A stretch of DNA of 64,000 nucleotides, taken from the NCBI RefSeq assembly GCF_030546745.1, contig NZ_JAUOPD010000002.1, positions 124,001 to 188,000 on the forward strand. The letters are read 5' to 3'. A program made the translations under genes and the position numbers. Below are positions 1 to 7,822 of this stretch, piece by piece. Origin of the DNA: Thalassotalea sp. 1_MG-2023. Its GTDB lineage: Bacteria > Pseudomonadota > Gammaproteobacteria > Enterobacterales > Alteromonadaceae. Under the pieces are notes generated by a model that searched no databases, was not told the origin of the DNA, and saw only the letters and a list, made by a program, of their open reading frames with translations. Numbering within the stretch: the stretch's first letter is position 1; each line of letters starts with the position of its first letter.

Positions 1-620
1 TTAATACGAAAGCATTAATTATTGCGACTGGTGCAAAATGGCGGGAACTTGGAGTACCTGGTGAGAAAGAAAATGTCGGTAACGGTGTTGCTTATTGTCC
101 ACATTGTGATGGGCCTTTCTTTAAGGGTAAAGATGTTGCTGTTGTTGGTGGTGGTAATTCAGGTATTGAAGCGGCGCTAGATTTAGCTGGCATGGTAAAC
201 CATGTGACTGTTATTGAGTTTTTATCTGATTTTAAAGCCGATAAGTTATTGGTTGATAAAGCAAAAGCGAATGATAAAATTACTCTGATCAGTAATGCAG
301 CAGCCAAGGAAATTATCGCAGATAATGGAAAGGTCGTCGCCATTGATTATCTTGATAGAACGACAGATCAAGTGCATAGAAAGCACCTAGCGGGCATTTT
401 TGTTCAAATAGGCTTGTTACCTAATAGCGAGTTTCTTAAAGGTATTGTGGAATTAACACCACACGGTGAAGTGATCATTGATGAAAAAGGTCAAACTTCG
501 GAACCTGGTATATTTGCGTGTGGTGATGTAACAACTGTTCCTTATAAACAGATAGTGGTAGCAATGGGTGAAGGAGCAAAAGCAGCACTTTCAGCATTTG
601 ATCACCTAATACGTCAGTAA
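1..620 (+). CDS. ahpF: Alkyl hydroperoxide reductase subunit F, C-terminal part (5' truncated by window edge)
   Basis: AhpF is the FAD-dependent NAD(P)H:peroxiredoxin reductase that re-reduces AhpC. The reading frame is open from base 3 and about 205 residues are visible of a family length near 520. They show the redox-active pair in CPHCDGP, then the dinucleotide-binding motif [12 protein letters not shown], and near the end the FAD-binding stretch [16 protein letters not shown]. The CPHCDG spacing and the [11 protein letters not shown] segment fit AhpF better than plain thioredoxin reductase TrxB. The missing N-terminus should hold the two thioredoxin-like folds that separate AhpF from TrxB, so the assignment rests on sequence character only. 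ahpC is expected upstream, outside the window. A terminator follows directly. Confidence 0.85.
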   Translation, partial: NTKALIIATGAKWRELGVPGEKENVGNGVAYCPHCDGPFFKGKDVAVVGGGNSGIEAALDLAGMVNHVTVIEFLSDFKADKLLVDKAKANDKITLISNAAAKEIIADNGKVVAIDYLDRTTDQVHRKHLAGIFVQIGLLPNSEFLKGIVELTPHGEVIIDEKGQTSEPGIFACGDVTTVPYKQIVVAMGEGAKAALSAFDHLIRQ

Positions 621-642
621 ACTTTTTACTGCAATAGCTTGT

Positions 643-669
643 AAAGCCTACTTAGATAGTAGGCTTTTT
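643..669 (+). terminator. Rho-independent terminator after ahpF
   Basis: Perfect 10-bp stem AAAGCCTACT/AGTAGGCTTT with a 5-base loop (653-657), running into a short T stretch, 22 bases after the ahpF stop codon. Confidence 0.85.
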
Positions 670-769
670 CATTTAAGACGATGAATCACGTTGATATCAA
701 TGAATAAGGTAAGTAGCATGATAACTGCTATATCATGTTGATTAATGCTATTTATAAAATAGTAATCAG

Positions 770-3217
770 ATGAGTATTATTTTAATTCACCTATTAACAC
801 TGAGTTTTATGATCAAAAAATACAAAATTATTATCGGTATCAGCGCTGCATTCGCAATTTTTTTCGCCTACTTAACATTAGGGACAGCGGGGCTGATTAC
901 GTATTTTGTCAATAAAAACATGCCGAGTAGCGCCTTAACGGCTGACATGAAAAGTGTGCGCCTAAACCCTTTTACCTTATCGGTTCATGTAGAATCATTG
1001 ACATTGGCTCACCAATCTAAGCAATTTTTAGTGGTTGACTCTATTGCTGTGGATTTACGTTGGCGACAACTCATACAAGGCAACCTTGTGGTTGAGCAGG
1101 GCATCATTGACGGTGGCACATTAAGTGGTCAATGGTCCAACAACAGTCTAACGTTTGCCGGCTGGGATCCAAGCAAACAAACCAATAGTAATAGTGAAGA
1201 AACGGCAGCATCAGAGTCGAGTGTGTTGCTAAGTAATATGACTGTATCATCGTTTAATATTGATATGACAGCGGATACAGTACACCAATGGCAAATAGCC
1301 GAACTAACACTGTCGAACACTTTATTAAATGCTAAAGGTGTTATCGGTGATATCTCATTAAAAAGTATGTTCAACGGTGAAGAATTGTCGCTAGATTCAT
1401 CATTTAAGCAAACTGCAGATACGGTTTCGTTTGATATTGAAGCGATGAAAGCAGGTGTCAATATTGATGCCTTAAACCAATGGTTACCTGAAAAATATAA
1501 AACAGCTAAAGGTAAGTTTAACACTGAATTATCGGCAAAAATTACTCAAAAAGGTGAACAATGGCACGTTAACCTAGGTAAATCTTCGACAATAGGCAGT
1601 GGGCTTAGTTTACCTCTTGAGGTGAATAAGCAGCCTACTATTATAAAGGCAAACAAATTCCAGCTAAATCTTGATGACAGCTCAGTTATATGGGACAGCC
1701 CCACGCAGTCTCTTAAGGGTACCTTGCATTCTCAGGCTTCAATTGAGCAGTTTTTATGGCGCCAACCTGAAACCGACGATTTAATTTTTTCACTTGAAGC
1801 GCTTAATTTACAAGGCTCTGAAATTCAATTAGCCGAGCTAGAAAACACTCAACTGACGTTTCAAAATTTATTGTTATCTGACGGTAAAGTTTCACAAAAA
1901 TCTAAGGTGCCAGAAACGTTATCAAAAAATATTGTTGAGTTAAAGCCGTTGCTAACGTTCCATCAAATTGATATCAGCAACGCGGCCATTGATCCGTCAC
2001 GGGTTACTTTTGAAGAGATTACAGCGAAAGTTGATAAGGTGAGCCTGTATAAAACAAAAACCAATGGGATTGAAAATATAGTGCTAACGAGTCCAAAGGA
2101 CGAAGGCAACGGACAATCAATGGCAGATGATAATAAAACTATTGCCAAAACTGAAGGTGATGATAATACACCTGAAAATGAGAAAGGCGCAGTAGAGTTA
2201 ACCATTAATAAACTTGATATTTCTGGAGACTCTCATGTGATATTGCATGATTTCACGGCATCAGAGCCTGTTATTCAAGATATTATACTGGAAACATTCG
2301 TGGTTCATGATATATCGTCGAAAAAAAATGCCAAGCCTGCACGTTTTGAATTACTTGGGCATTTAGACAAACGGTCAATGGTAAAAATGGAAGGTGAAAT
2401 AACGCCTTTTAATCCAGCGAAAACCATGAAAGTTAAAGGGGAAATGAAAACCGTTAACTTGACACAGTTTTCACCTTATGTGGTAGATATTATTGGCCAC
2501 AAAATAAAACAAGGCCAGCTGAACGCAACCATAGATTTCACTGTAGATAACAATGACATTGCTGGAAAAGTCGCAACGAATATTAAAGCTATTGCCTTAT
2601 CACCGCATATTGGTCAAACACAAAAAGTAACAAGTAACCATTTAGTGCCATTAAACGTAGCAATTGGTCAATTAACCGATTCGAAAGGTAATATAACGAT
2701 TGATATACCGCTGACAGGCCATTTTGATGATCCTAATTTTGGCTTATCAGGTTTTGTGTCTTTGATCACAACAAAGGCGTTGCAGAGAGGAGCAAGAAAT
2801 TATTTAATGCAAACATTTGTGCCTTATTCAAATATCGTTTCTGTTGCTATGATGGCAGGAAATTCGTTATTTGCCATTAATGTTGATGACTTAAACTATT
2901 CAGCAAAACAAGTATCGCTAGCTGATAAACAACAAAAGTTTGCTGATGATGTTGCTAAAATTTTAACCGATAAAGATCATATCCAAATGACCGTATGCCC
3001 TGTGATTGGTAAAGCGGATGTTGAAGGTGAACAACAAAAGGGAAATTTATCTCCGCAACAATTAGCACAAGTGCGACAACTTGGACAACAACGGTTAGAA
3101 ACGTTTATTGATTACCTTGTTGATGAAAAACAAGTTAGTCATGACAGAATAGTGTCGTGTTCAACCGAAATTGATCTTGGCTTAGCACTAGGGAAATTAA
3201 CCTTCTCGCTAGATTAA
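770..3217 (+). CDS. DUF748 (AsmA-like) domain protein
   Basis: An 815-residue protein with one N-terminal membrane segment (about residues 15-40) and a long, beta-rich periplasmic region. It resembles the DUF748 family, related to the AsmA/TamB-type envelope proteins thought to act in lipid or outer-membrane homeostasis. The last 100 residues (around DKDHIQMTVCPVIGKADVEG and the glutamine-rich QQLAQVRQLGQQR) match the usual DUF748 C-terminus. A low-complexity acidic linker (about residues 440-475) splits the periplasmic part. The first ATG has no clear ribosome site; the in-frame ATG at 809 (MIKKYKIIIG) would give a more usual start to the membrane anchor. It is monocistronic and converges on the small gene at 3219-3377. 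The family call is from recognition; the function is unknown. Confidence 0.75.
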   Translation: MSIILIHLLTLSFMIKKYKIIIGISAAFAIFFAYLTLGTAGLITYFVNKNMPSSALTADMKSVRLNPFTLSVHVESLTLAHQSKQFLVVDSIAVDLRWRQLIQGNLVVEQGIIDGGTLSGQWSNNSLTFAGWDPSKQTNSNSEETAASESSVLLSNMTVSSFNIDMTADTVHQWQIAELTLSNTLLNAKGVIGDISLKSMFNGEELSLDSSFKQTADTVSFDIEAMKAGVNIDALNQWLPEKYKTAKGKFNTELSAKITQKGEQWHVNLGKSSTIGSGLSLPLEVNKQPTIIKANKFQLNLDDSSVIWDSPTQSLKGTLHSQASIEQFLWRQPETDDLIFSLEALNLQGSEIQLAELENTQLTFQNLLLSDGKVSQKSKVPETLSKNIVELKPLLTFHQIDISNAAIDPSRVTFEEITAKVDKVSLYKTKTNGIENIVLTSPKDEGNGQSMADDNKTIAKTEGDDNTPENEKGAVELTINKLDISGDSHVILHDFTASEPVIQDIILETFVVHDISSKKNAKPARFELLGHLDKRSMVKMEGEITPFNPAKTMKVKGEMKTVNLTQFSPYVVDIIGHKIKQGQLNATIDFTVDNNDIAGKVATNIKAIALSPHIGQTQKVTSNHLVPLNVAIGQLTDSKGNITIDIPLTGHFDDPNFGLSGFVSLITTKALQRGARNYLMQTFVPYSNIVSVAMMAGNSLFAINVDDLNYSAKQVSLADKQQKFADDVAKILTDKDHIQMTVCPVIGKADVEGEQQKGNLSPQQLAQVRQLGQQRLETFIDYLVDEKQVSHDRIVSCSTEIDLGLALGKLTFSLD

Positions 3218-3218
3218 A

Positions 3219-3377
3219 TTAACTATCTTGCTGTTGTGCTTTTAACTCCGCTTGTTGAATGCGCCAAGCCTTTAACGCTGCGTAGTAGTGATCCCATACG
3301 CAAGGAGTGCAGGCACTGTCGCAACATTCGTAGTCTGCAGGTGGTTGTGGTTTTTCTAATAGCGTTGATTCAGTCAT
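3219..3377 (-). CDS. Small oxidoreductase-like domain protein (52 aa)
   Basis: A 52-residue reading frame, ATG at 3377-3375 and TAA at 3221-3219, one base from the convergent DUF748 stop. The core is PPADYECCDSACTPCVWDHY, the proline-rich CC..C..CVWD..Y signature of the oxidoreductase-like family (PF09791 type), with four cysteines that could bind metal or form disulfides. In bacteria these proteins are normally this short; the biochemical role is not established. No strong ribosome site is visible. The match of the cysteine motif to the family, not the length, makes this a real gene. Confidence 0.75.
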   Translation of the reverse strand: MTESTLLEKPQPPADYECCDSACTPCVWDHYYAALKAWRIQQAELKAQQQDS

Positions 3378-3446
3378 AACGGCTAACCAAAATAAGATTG
3401 CTAATCAATGTGACTATGATACTACAGCGAGAGAAGCGCAGAAATA

Positions 3447-3475
3447 AAAAAGCCTCATAATTTATATGAGGCTTT
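3447..3475 (-). terminator. Terminator of the aroQ-accB-accC operon
   Basis: Read on the minus strand: AAAGCCTCATA, a short AT loop, TATGAGGCTTT, then a T-rich tail. It lies about 45 bases beyond the accC stop codon. Confidence 0.8.
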
Positions 3476-3518
3476 GGATACTTAGCTGTGTTGAGCTTTG
3501 CTAAACATTTTTTACAAG

Positions 3519-4865
3519 CTATTCGCTTTCAGCAAGTTTTTTCTCAAGATAGTGAATATTGGCGCCACCATTAACAAAACCCTGATCATTCAAAATATCT
3601 TGGTGCAATGCAATGTTGGTTTTAATACCATCAACAACTAATTCACTTAATGCATTACGCATACGAGCAATAGCAACGTCACGGTTATCACCCCAAGTTA
3701 TCAGCTTGCCGATCATAGAATCGTAATGAGGTGGAACCGAATAATCGGCGTAAATGTGAGAATCCCAACGTACACCTAATCCACCCGGAGGATGAAAACG
3801 GGTAATTTTACCCGGTGAAGGAATAAACGTACGTGGATCTTCAGCATTAATCCGACACTCAATAGAGTGACCTGCAATTTTTATATCTTCTTGTGTGCAA
3901 GAAAGCGGTAAACCTGCAGCCACACGAAGTTGTTCTTTAATTAAATCAACACCAGTGATCATTTCTGTTACTGGATGCTCTACTTGGATACGAGTATTCA
4001 TTTCGATGAAATAAAATTCGCCATTTTCGTAAAGAAATTCAAAGGTACCAGCACCACGATAGTTAATTTCAATACAAGCATTACAACAACGTTCACCAAT
4101 TTTAGCACGCATTTCTGGTGTAATACCTGGTGCAGGTGCTTCTTCCACTACTTTTTGATGGCGGCGTTGCATAGAACAATCTCGTTCACCTAAATGAATT
4201 GCACCACCTTGACCGTCGGCAACAATTTGTATTTCAACATGACGCGGGTTTTCAAGGAATTTTTCCATGTAAACCATGTCATTTTTAAATATGGTGCCAG
4301 CTTCTCTTTTGGTTAAACTAATAGAATCAATTAGCTCATCTTCACTGCGAACAACACGCATACCTCGGCCACCGCCGCCGCCGGCAGCTTTAACAATTAC
4401 CGGATACCCAATGCGCTTTGCGTGTGCTTTATTTAACTCATCATCATCGGTCAATGGCCCATCAGAACCAGGCACACAAGGTACCCCAGCTGCTTTCATG
4501 GCTTGTATTGCAGATACTTTATCGCCCATGATGCGAATACTTTCCGCTTTTGGACCAATGAAGGCAAAGCCAGAATTCTCAACTTGCTCAGCAAAGTCAG
4601 CATTTTCAGCTAAAAAGCCATAACCAGGATGTATCGCAACAGCATTGGTTACTTCAGCTGCGGTAATAATCGCAGGTATATTTAAATAACTGTCAGGCGC
4701 AGGTGCTTTACCAATACAAATGGTTTCATCAGCTAATAAAACATGCTTTAAGTTTTTGTCCGCTGTTGAATGAATAGCGACGGTTTTTATCCCTAGCTCT
4801 TTACATGCGCGTAATATTCTTAGCGCAATTTCGCCTCGGTTGGCGATAACAACTTTATCTAACAT
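3519..4865 (-). CDS. accC: Acetyl-CoA carboxylase, biotin carboxylase subunit
   Basis: Carboxylates biotin on AccB using ATP and bicarbonate, the first half-reaction of acetyl-CoA carboxylase in fatty-acid synthesis. I set the start at ATG 4865 ([18 protein letters not shown]), because this is the invariant family N-terminus and gives 448 residues against 449 in E. coli; an upstream in-frame start would add 22 unrelated residues. Visible are the ATP-grasp glycine loop [14 protein letters not shown], the EEAPAPG segment, and the catalytic region [10 protein letters not shown]. It lies 25 bases downstream of accB, in the conserved aroQ-accB-accC order, and a terminator follows. Confidence 0.97.
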   Translation of the reverse strand: MLDKVVIANRGEIALRILRACKELGIKTVAIHSTADKNLKHVLLADETICIGKAPAPDSYLNIPAIITAAEVTNAVAIHPGYGFLAENADFAEQVENSGFAFIGPKAESIRIMGDKVSAIQAMKAAGVPCVPGSDGPLTDDDELNKAHAKRIGYPVIVKAAGGGGGRGMRVVRSEDELIDSISLTKREAGTIFKNDMVYMEKFLENPRHVEIQIVADGQGGAIHLGERDCSMQRRHQKVVEEAPAPGITPEMRAKIGERCCNACIEINYRGAGTFEFLYENGEFYFIEMNTRIQVEHPVTEMITGVDLIKEQLRVAAGLPLSCTQEDIKIAGHSIECRINAEDPRTFIPSPGKITRFHPPGGLGVRWDSHIYADYSVPPHYDSMIGKLITWGDNRDVAIARMRNALSELVVDGIKTNIALHQDILNDQGFVNGGANIHYLEKKLAESE

Positions 4866-4890
4866 GGAATTACCCTTATTAATGTTGGGC

Positions 4891-5346
4891 TTATTCAATG
4901 ATGAATAGCGGTTGGTCGAATTCAATAGCATCTTCGTTTTGCGCTAAGACTTCTTTAATAACACCTGACTTGTCTGCTTCAATTTGGTTCATCATTTTCA
5001 TTGCTTCGACAATACATAATGTATCGCCAGCGTTTACATGTTGGCCTACTTCGACAAATGCAGGTGCATCTGGTGAGGCTGAAGAGTAAAATGTTCCAAC
5101 CATAGGTGAGCGAACAATATGACCGGTTAATGCTGCCGGAGCAGGTTCATCACTTGTTGCTGGGGCAGCAGGAGCAGGGGCAGCAGGTGCTGGCGCGGCC
5201 GGCGCGGCTTGCATCATAGGTGCAGATTGAACATAAGTATTACCTTTATTAATACGAATTGATTCTTCACCTTCAGAAATTTCAATTTCGTTAATGCCTG
5301 ACTCTTCAACAAGTTCTATTAGCTTTTTAATTTTACGAATATCCAT
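4891..5346 (-). CDS. accB: Acetyl-CoA carboxylase biotin carboxyl carrier protein
   Basis: Carries biotin between AccC and the carboxyltransferase AccAD. 151 residues: an N-terminal helical segment ([20 protein letters not shown]), an Ala/Pro-rich flexible linker at about residues 47-72, and the C-terminal biotinyl domain with the attachment motif EAMKMMN, in which Lys117 is the predicted biotinylated residue. Length and layout match the family. It is the middle gene of the aroQ-accB-accC operon. Confidence 0.97.
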   Translation of the reverse strand: MDIRKIKKLIELVEESGINEIEISEGEESIRINKGNTYVQSAPMMQAAPAAPAPAAPAPAAPATSDEPAPAALTGHIVRSPMVGTFYSSASPDAPAFVEVGQHVNAGDTLCIVEAMKMMNQIEADKSGVIKEVLAQNEDAIEFDQPLFIIE

Positions 5347-5390
5347 GAAAATACCTTACTTAAATGAGTATAAATTTTGTCAGTAGCACT

Positions 5391-5855
5391 TTACTGACGA
5401 TTGTTGTCTTGTAAATATCGACATGCTGCCGACAATGCGAATTGATATCCCTGCGGGCCTAAGCCACATATCACACCAACAGCGTTATCGCTAAAATAAG
5501 AGTGATGACGAAAAGGTTCGCGTGCATGCACATTAGACAAGTGTATTTCTATAAAAGGAATATCAACAGCGGCTAATGCATCACGAATAGCGATACTTGT
5601 ATGAGTAAACGCAGCAGGGTTAATGAGTATAAAGTCTACTTCGTTATGTGCCTGATGTATGGCATCAATTAATTCATGCTCTGCATTGGATTGCACATGG
5701 TTAAGTTTAATATTGAGCTTTTCTGCAGATATGGTGATTTCGTCAACGATTTGAGCTAACGAAAGCGAACCGTAAATTTCGGGTTCTCGTTTTCCTAACA
5801 TATTTAGGTTAGGACCATTTAACAATAAAAATTGGTATTTTGTAGTCATCTGCAT
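5391..5855 (-). CDS. aroQ: Type II 3-dehydroquinate dehydratase
   Basis: Converts 3-dehydroquinate to 3-dehydroshikimate in the shikimate pathway. The type II signature [19 protein letters not shown] carries the catalytic Tyr; downstream NPAAFTHTS holds the catalytic His and [17 protein letters not shown] the substrate-binding loop. 154 residues, near the family's usual 145-150. The start is either ATG 5855 or ATG 5849 ([14 protein letters not shown]); neither has a strong ribosome site. First gene of the operon with accB and accC, a pairing widespread in gammaproteobacteria. Confidence 0.95.
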   Translation of the reverse strand: MQMTTKYQFLLLNGPNLNMLGKREPEIYGSLSLAQIVDEITISAEKLNIKLNHVQSNAEHELIDAIHQAHNEVDFILINPAAFTHTSIAIRDALAAVDIPFIEIHLSNVHAREPFRHHSYFSDNAVGVICGLGPQGYQFALSAACRYLQDNNRQ

Positions 5856-6189
5856 TGAAAATGTCGCTAATATCAGTTTAAAGCCTATGTTTACATAAAA
5901 TTAATCAATATGAAACGGCTTGTAATAAAAAACTAAACTTTTACTTGGTTTGTCGATTATTATAGTGTTTTCGACGACAATCGCAGCAAAATACTGGTCT
6001 AATCTCTTTGTGGTGCTATTTTATTCTATTTTTTTTCTGGTGATTTTAAATAACTACGCTAGAATTATTAATGTGAATAAGCATTTAACTTGTTGAAATG
6101 TAGGAAGGTAATTGTCAGGATTGCCGCTTTATCATAAAATATAACGCCGTTTTTTTGAAATACGTGGATTCTCTAATAAGGATATTATC
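5856..6189. other. Divergent spacer between aroQ and the GGDEF-EAL operon
   Basis: About 330 AT-rich bases that should hold the promoters of aroQ (minus) and of the next operon (plus). I see no gene and no recognisable riboswitch. AAGGA at 6178-6182 is the only ribosome-site-like sequence and decides the likely start of the next gene. Confidence 0.5.
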
Positions 6190-6192
6190 ATC
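6178..6192 (+). promoter_or_regulatory. Ribosome binding site with a non-canonical (AUC) start codon
   Basis: AAGGA (6178-6182) is followed after 7 bases by ATC (6190-6192). From the in-frame stop at 6142-6144 to position 6295 the frame has no ATG, GTG or TTG, yet it encodes a clear signal peptide. Translation therefore seems to begin at an AUC here, or the true start codon has been lost. Confidence 0.45.
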
Positions 6193-6612
6193 AGTCGATA
6201 TATTATATTAAGCCTTGCCTGTATCCTGATTTTCTTTAGCTCTGCCACGTTTGGGGTAGAAGTTATTGCGCATAAGGCAGTTTCACAGAAATCTTTGTCA
6301 GTCGCACAATTGCGCCGAATTTATACTATGCGTCAAATAAGATGGTCGGATAATACACCGATTAAAGTATTTGTGCTGAAGAGCAATCATGCATTACATC
6401 AAAAATTCGCACAAAAAAAACTCAATATATTACCCTATAAGCTAGACCGAATTTGGAACAAACTCACCTTTTCAGGGTTGGGGGTTGCTCCCACTATTGT
6501 TGCCACACCTGAATTATTGATTAAAGCGGTCAGTACTACCCCTGGTGCCTTAGGGTACATGGAAAACGTAACAAAGGAAGATGTCGTCAATGTCATTCAA
6601 ATTTCCCTATAA
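6190..6612 (+). CDS. Small periplasmic phosphate-binding-like protein (PBP type 2 fragment)
   Basis: About 140 residues: a signal peptide (ISRYIILSLACILIFFSSAT, then FG) followed by VEVIAHKAV and a compact domain resembling one lobe of PstS-type phosphate-binding proteins. Family-like blocks are SVAQLRRIYTMRQIRWSDN, then FVLKSN, then SGLGVAPTIV, and TTPGALGYM near the end. Such short proteins often sit beside c-di-GMP or two-component genes in marine gammaproteobacteria, where they are presumed ligand sensors rather than transporters. The only conventional start, TTG at 6295, would remove the signal peptide and the first strand of the fold, so I extend the gene to the AUC at 6190 (inference). 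It overlaps the next gene by about 23 bases. Confidence 0.7.
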   Translation: MSRYIILSLACILIFFSSATFGVEVIAHKAVSQKSLSVAQLRRIYTMRQIRWSDNTPIKVFVLKSNHALHQKFAQKKLNILPYKLDRIWNKLTFSGLGVAPTIVATPELLIKAVSTTPGALGYMENVTKEDVVNVIQISL

Positions 6613-7822
6613 AACCTTTATCCATATAGAAGCCCTCCATATTTTTAAGGGAGTACTTACTGCATGTCTTATGTGTACAAGTTCTTTTGCCATTAGTGAT
6701 GACATTAAAGGAATACAACTTCATGGCTTTGTGGCTCAAGGGCTTATTGATGTTAATGGCAGTAATTTTGTCAATAATGATGAGAAACCGTCTGCAGAAT
6801 TAACCGAGCTAGGTTTTAATGCCTCCTATCAGTTTTCAGACAATTTACGCTTTTCAGGGCAAGCTGTTTATTTAAATGGTGGAAATCGCTATGCAGATGG
6901 TTTGAATATCGATTACTTATTAATGGATTGGTCGGTATTTACTAATGAAAAATGGCAGGTAAATTTATACTTAGGGCGAATAAAAAATTACCACTGGCTA
7001 TATTCTAGTACTAGAGATGTACCCATGACTAGGCCGAGTATAATTTTACCACAATCGGTATATTTTGATGCTACACGCAATATGTCGGTGGGGGGTGACG
7101 GTGGTGCGCTCACCGCAAAATACTTTAGCGATGATTTAGGCGATTTTGATTTTCGTCTCAGTTCAAGCTATTCAAATATTTCAGATGAACAAGCAAAAAT
7201 TATTCTGGGTCCTTTTTCAAATGGCGATCTAACCCATAAAGCGGATATACAATCTAGTATGTATTGGGCGCCGTTAAGTTCTAATTGGCGATTTGGTTTG
7301 GCAATTACCGATGCAAACTTCCAATATGATAAAAAACAGGAAAGTGCTTTTACCGATGGTGATCTCGCCCTAACTAGGCATTACTTTAATGGTGAATACC
7401 AAGGAGATAATTGGACTTTTAGCTTTGAATTATTACAAGAAAGAATGAAGCTTGAAGGTTTTATGTCCGACGCATTTATTCAAGAGAAAATTGGGCAAGG
7501 TGGCTTTGCTCAGTTGGAATATATCTATGGGGCTAATCTCAAATTTTTGGGCAGGTTAGAACATTTTTATGCTGACAAAGACGATAAAACCGGCACAGAA
7601 TTAGCCGTTAGCACTAACGGCTTTGTCCCTAAACATTTTGGCTATCAGCATGAAGCTGTTCTTGGTGCTACCATTGATGTTACTAATAACGTTCAGATAC
7701 AGCTTGAACACCATTGGATTAAGGGTACTGCAAGATTAACCCCTGTTGTATTGCCGAATGCCCTGGTGAATAATCATGAATATTGGCAAATTTCTGCAAT
7801 CCAAGTTGTTTATTGGTTCTAA
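6590..7822 (+). CDS. Outer-membrane beta-barrel (porin-like) protein
   Basis: About 410 residues with an N-terminal hydrophobic export segment (around FKGVLTACLMCTSSFAISDD) and then alternating amphipathic strands rich in aromatic and polar residues, ending in ...QVVYWF. A terminal aromatic residue is typical of outer-membrane barrels. I do not recognise a specific substrate class. ATG 6590 has GGAAG at a suitable distance; the ATG at 6581 is too close to it. It overlaps the 3' end of the phosphate-binding-like gene and its stop abuts the start of the GGDEF-EAL gene, so the three are almost certainly one transcript. It may expose or admit the ligand sensed by the neighbours (inference). Confidence 0.7.
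   Translation: MSFKFPYKTFIHIEALHIFKGVLTACLMCTSSFAISDDIKGIQLHGFVAQGLIDVNGSNFVNNDEKPSAELTELGFNASYQFSDNLRFSGQAVYLNGGNRYADGLNIDYLLMDWSVFTNEKWQVNLYLGRIKNYHWLYSSTRDVPMTRPSIILPQSVYFDATRNMSVGGDGGALTAKYFSDDLGDFDFRLSSSYSNISDEQAKIILGPFSNGDLTHKADIQSSMYWAPLSSNWRFGLAITDANFQYDKKQESAFTDGDLALTRHYFNGEYQGDNWTFSFELLQERMKLEGFMSDAFIQEKIGQGGFAQLEYIYGANLKFLGRLEHFYADKDDKTGTELAVSTNGFVPKHFGYQHEAVLGATIDVTNNVQIQLEHHWIKGTARLTPVVLPNALVNNHEYWQISAIQVVYWF

Noticed and set aside
1129-1524. Minus-strand frame of 131 residues within the DUF748 gene
   Set aside because: A shadow of the coding strand; no ribosome site or domain.
6295-6612. TTG 6295 as start of the phosphate-binding-like gene
   Set aside because: It would remove the signal peptide and first strand of the fold, both encoded in the same open frame upstream.
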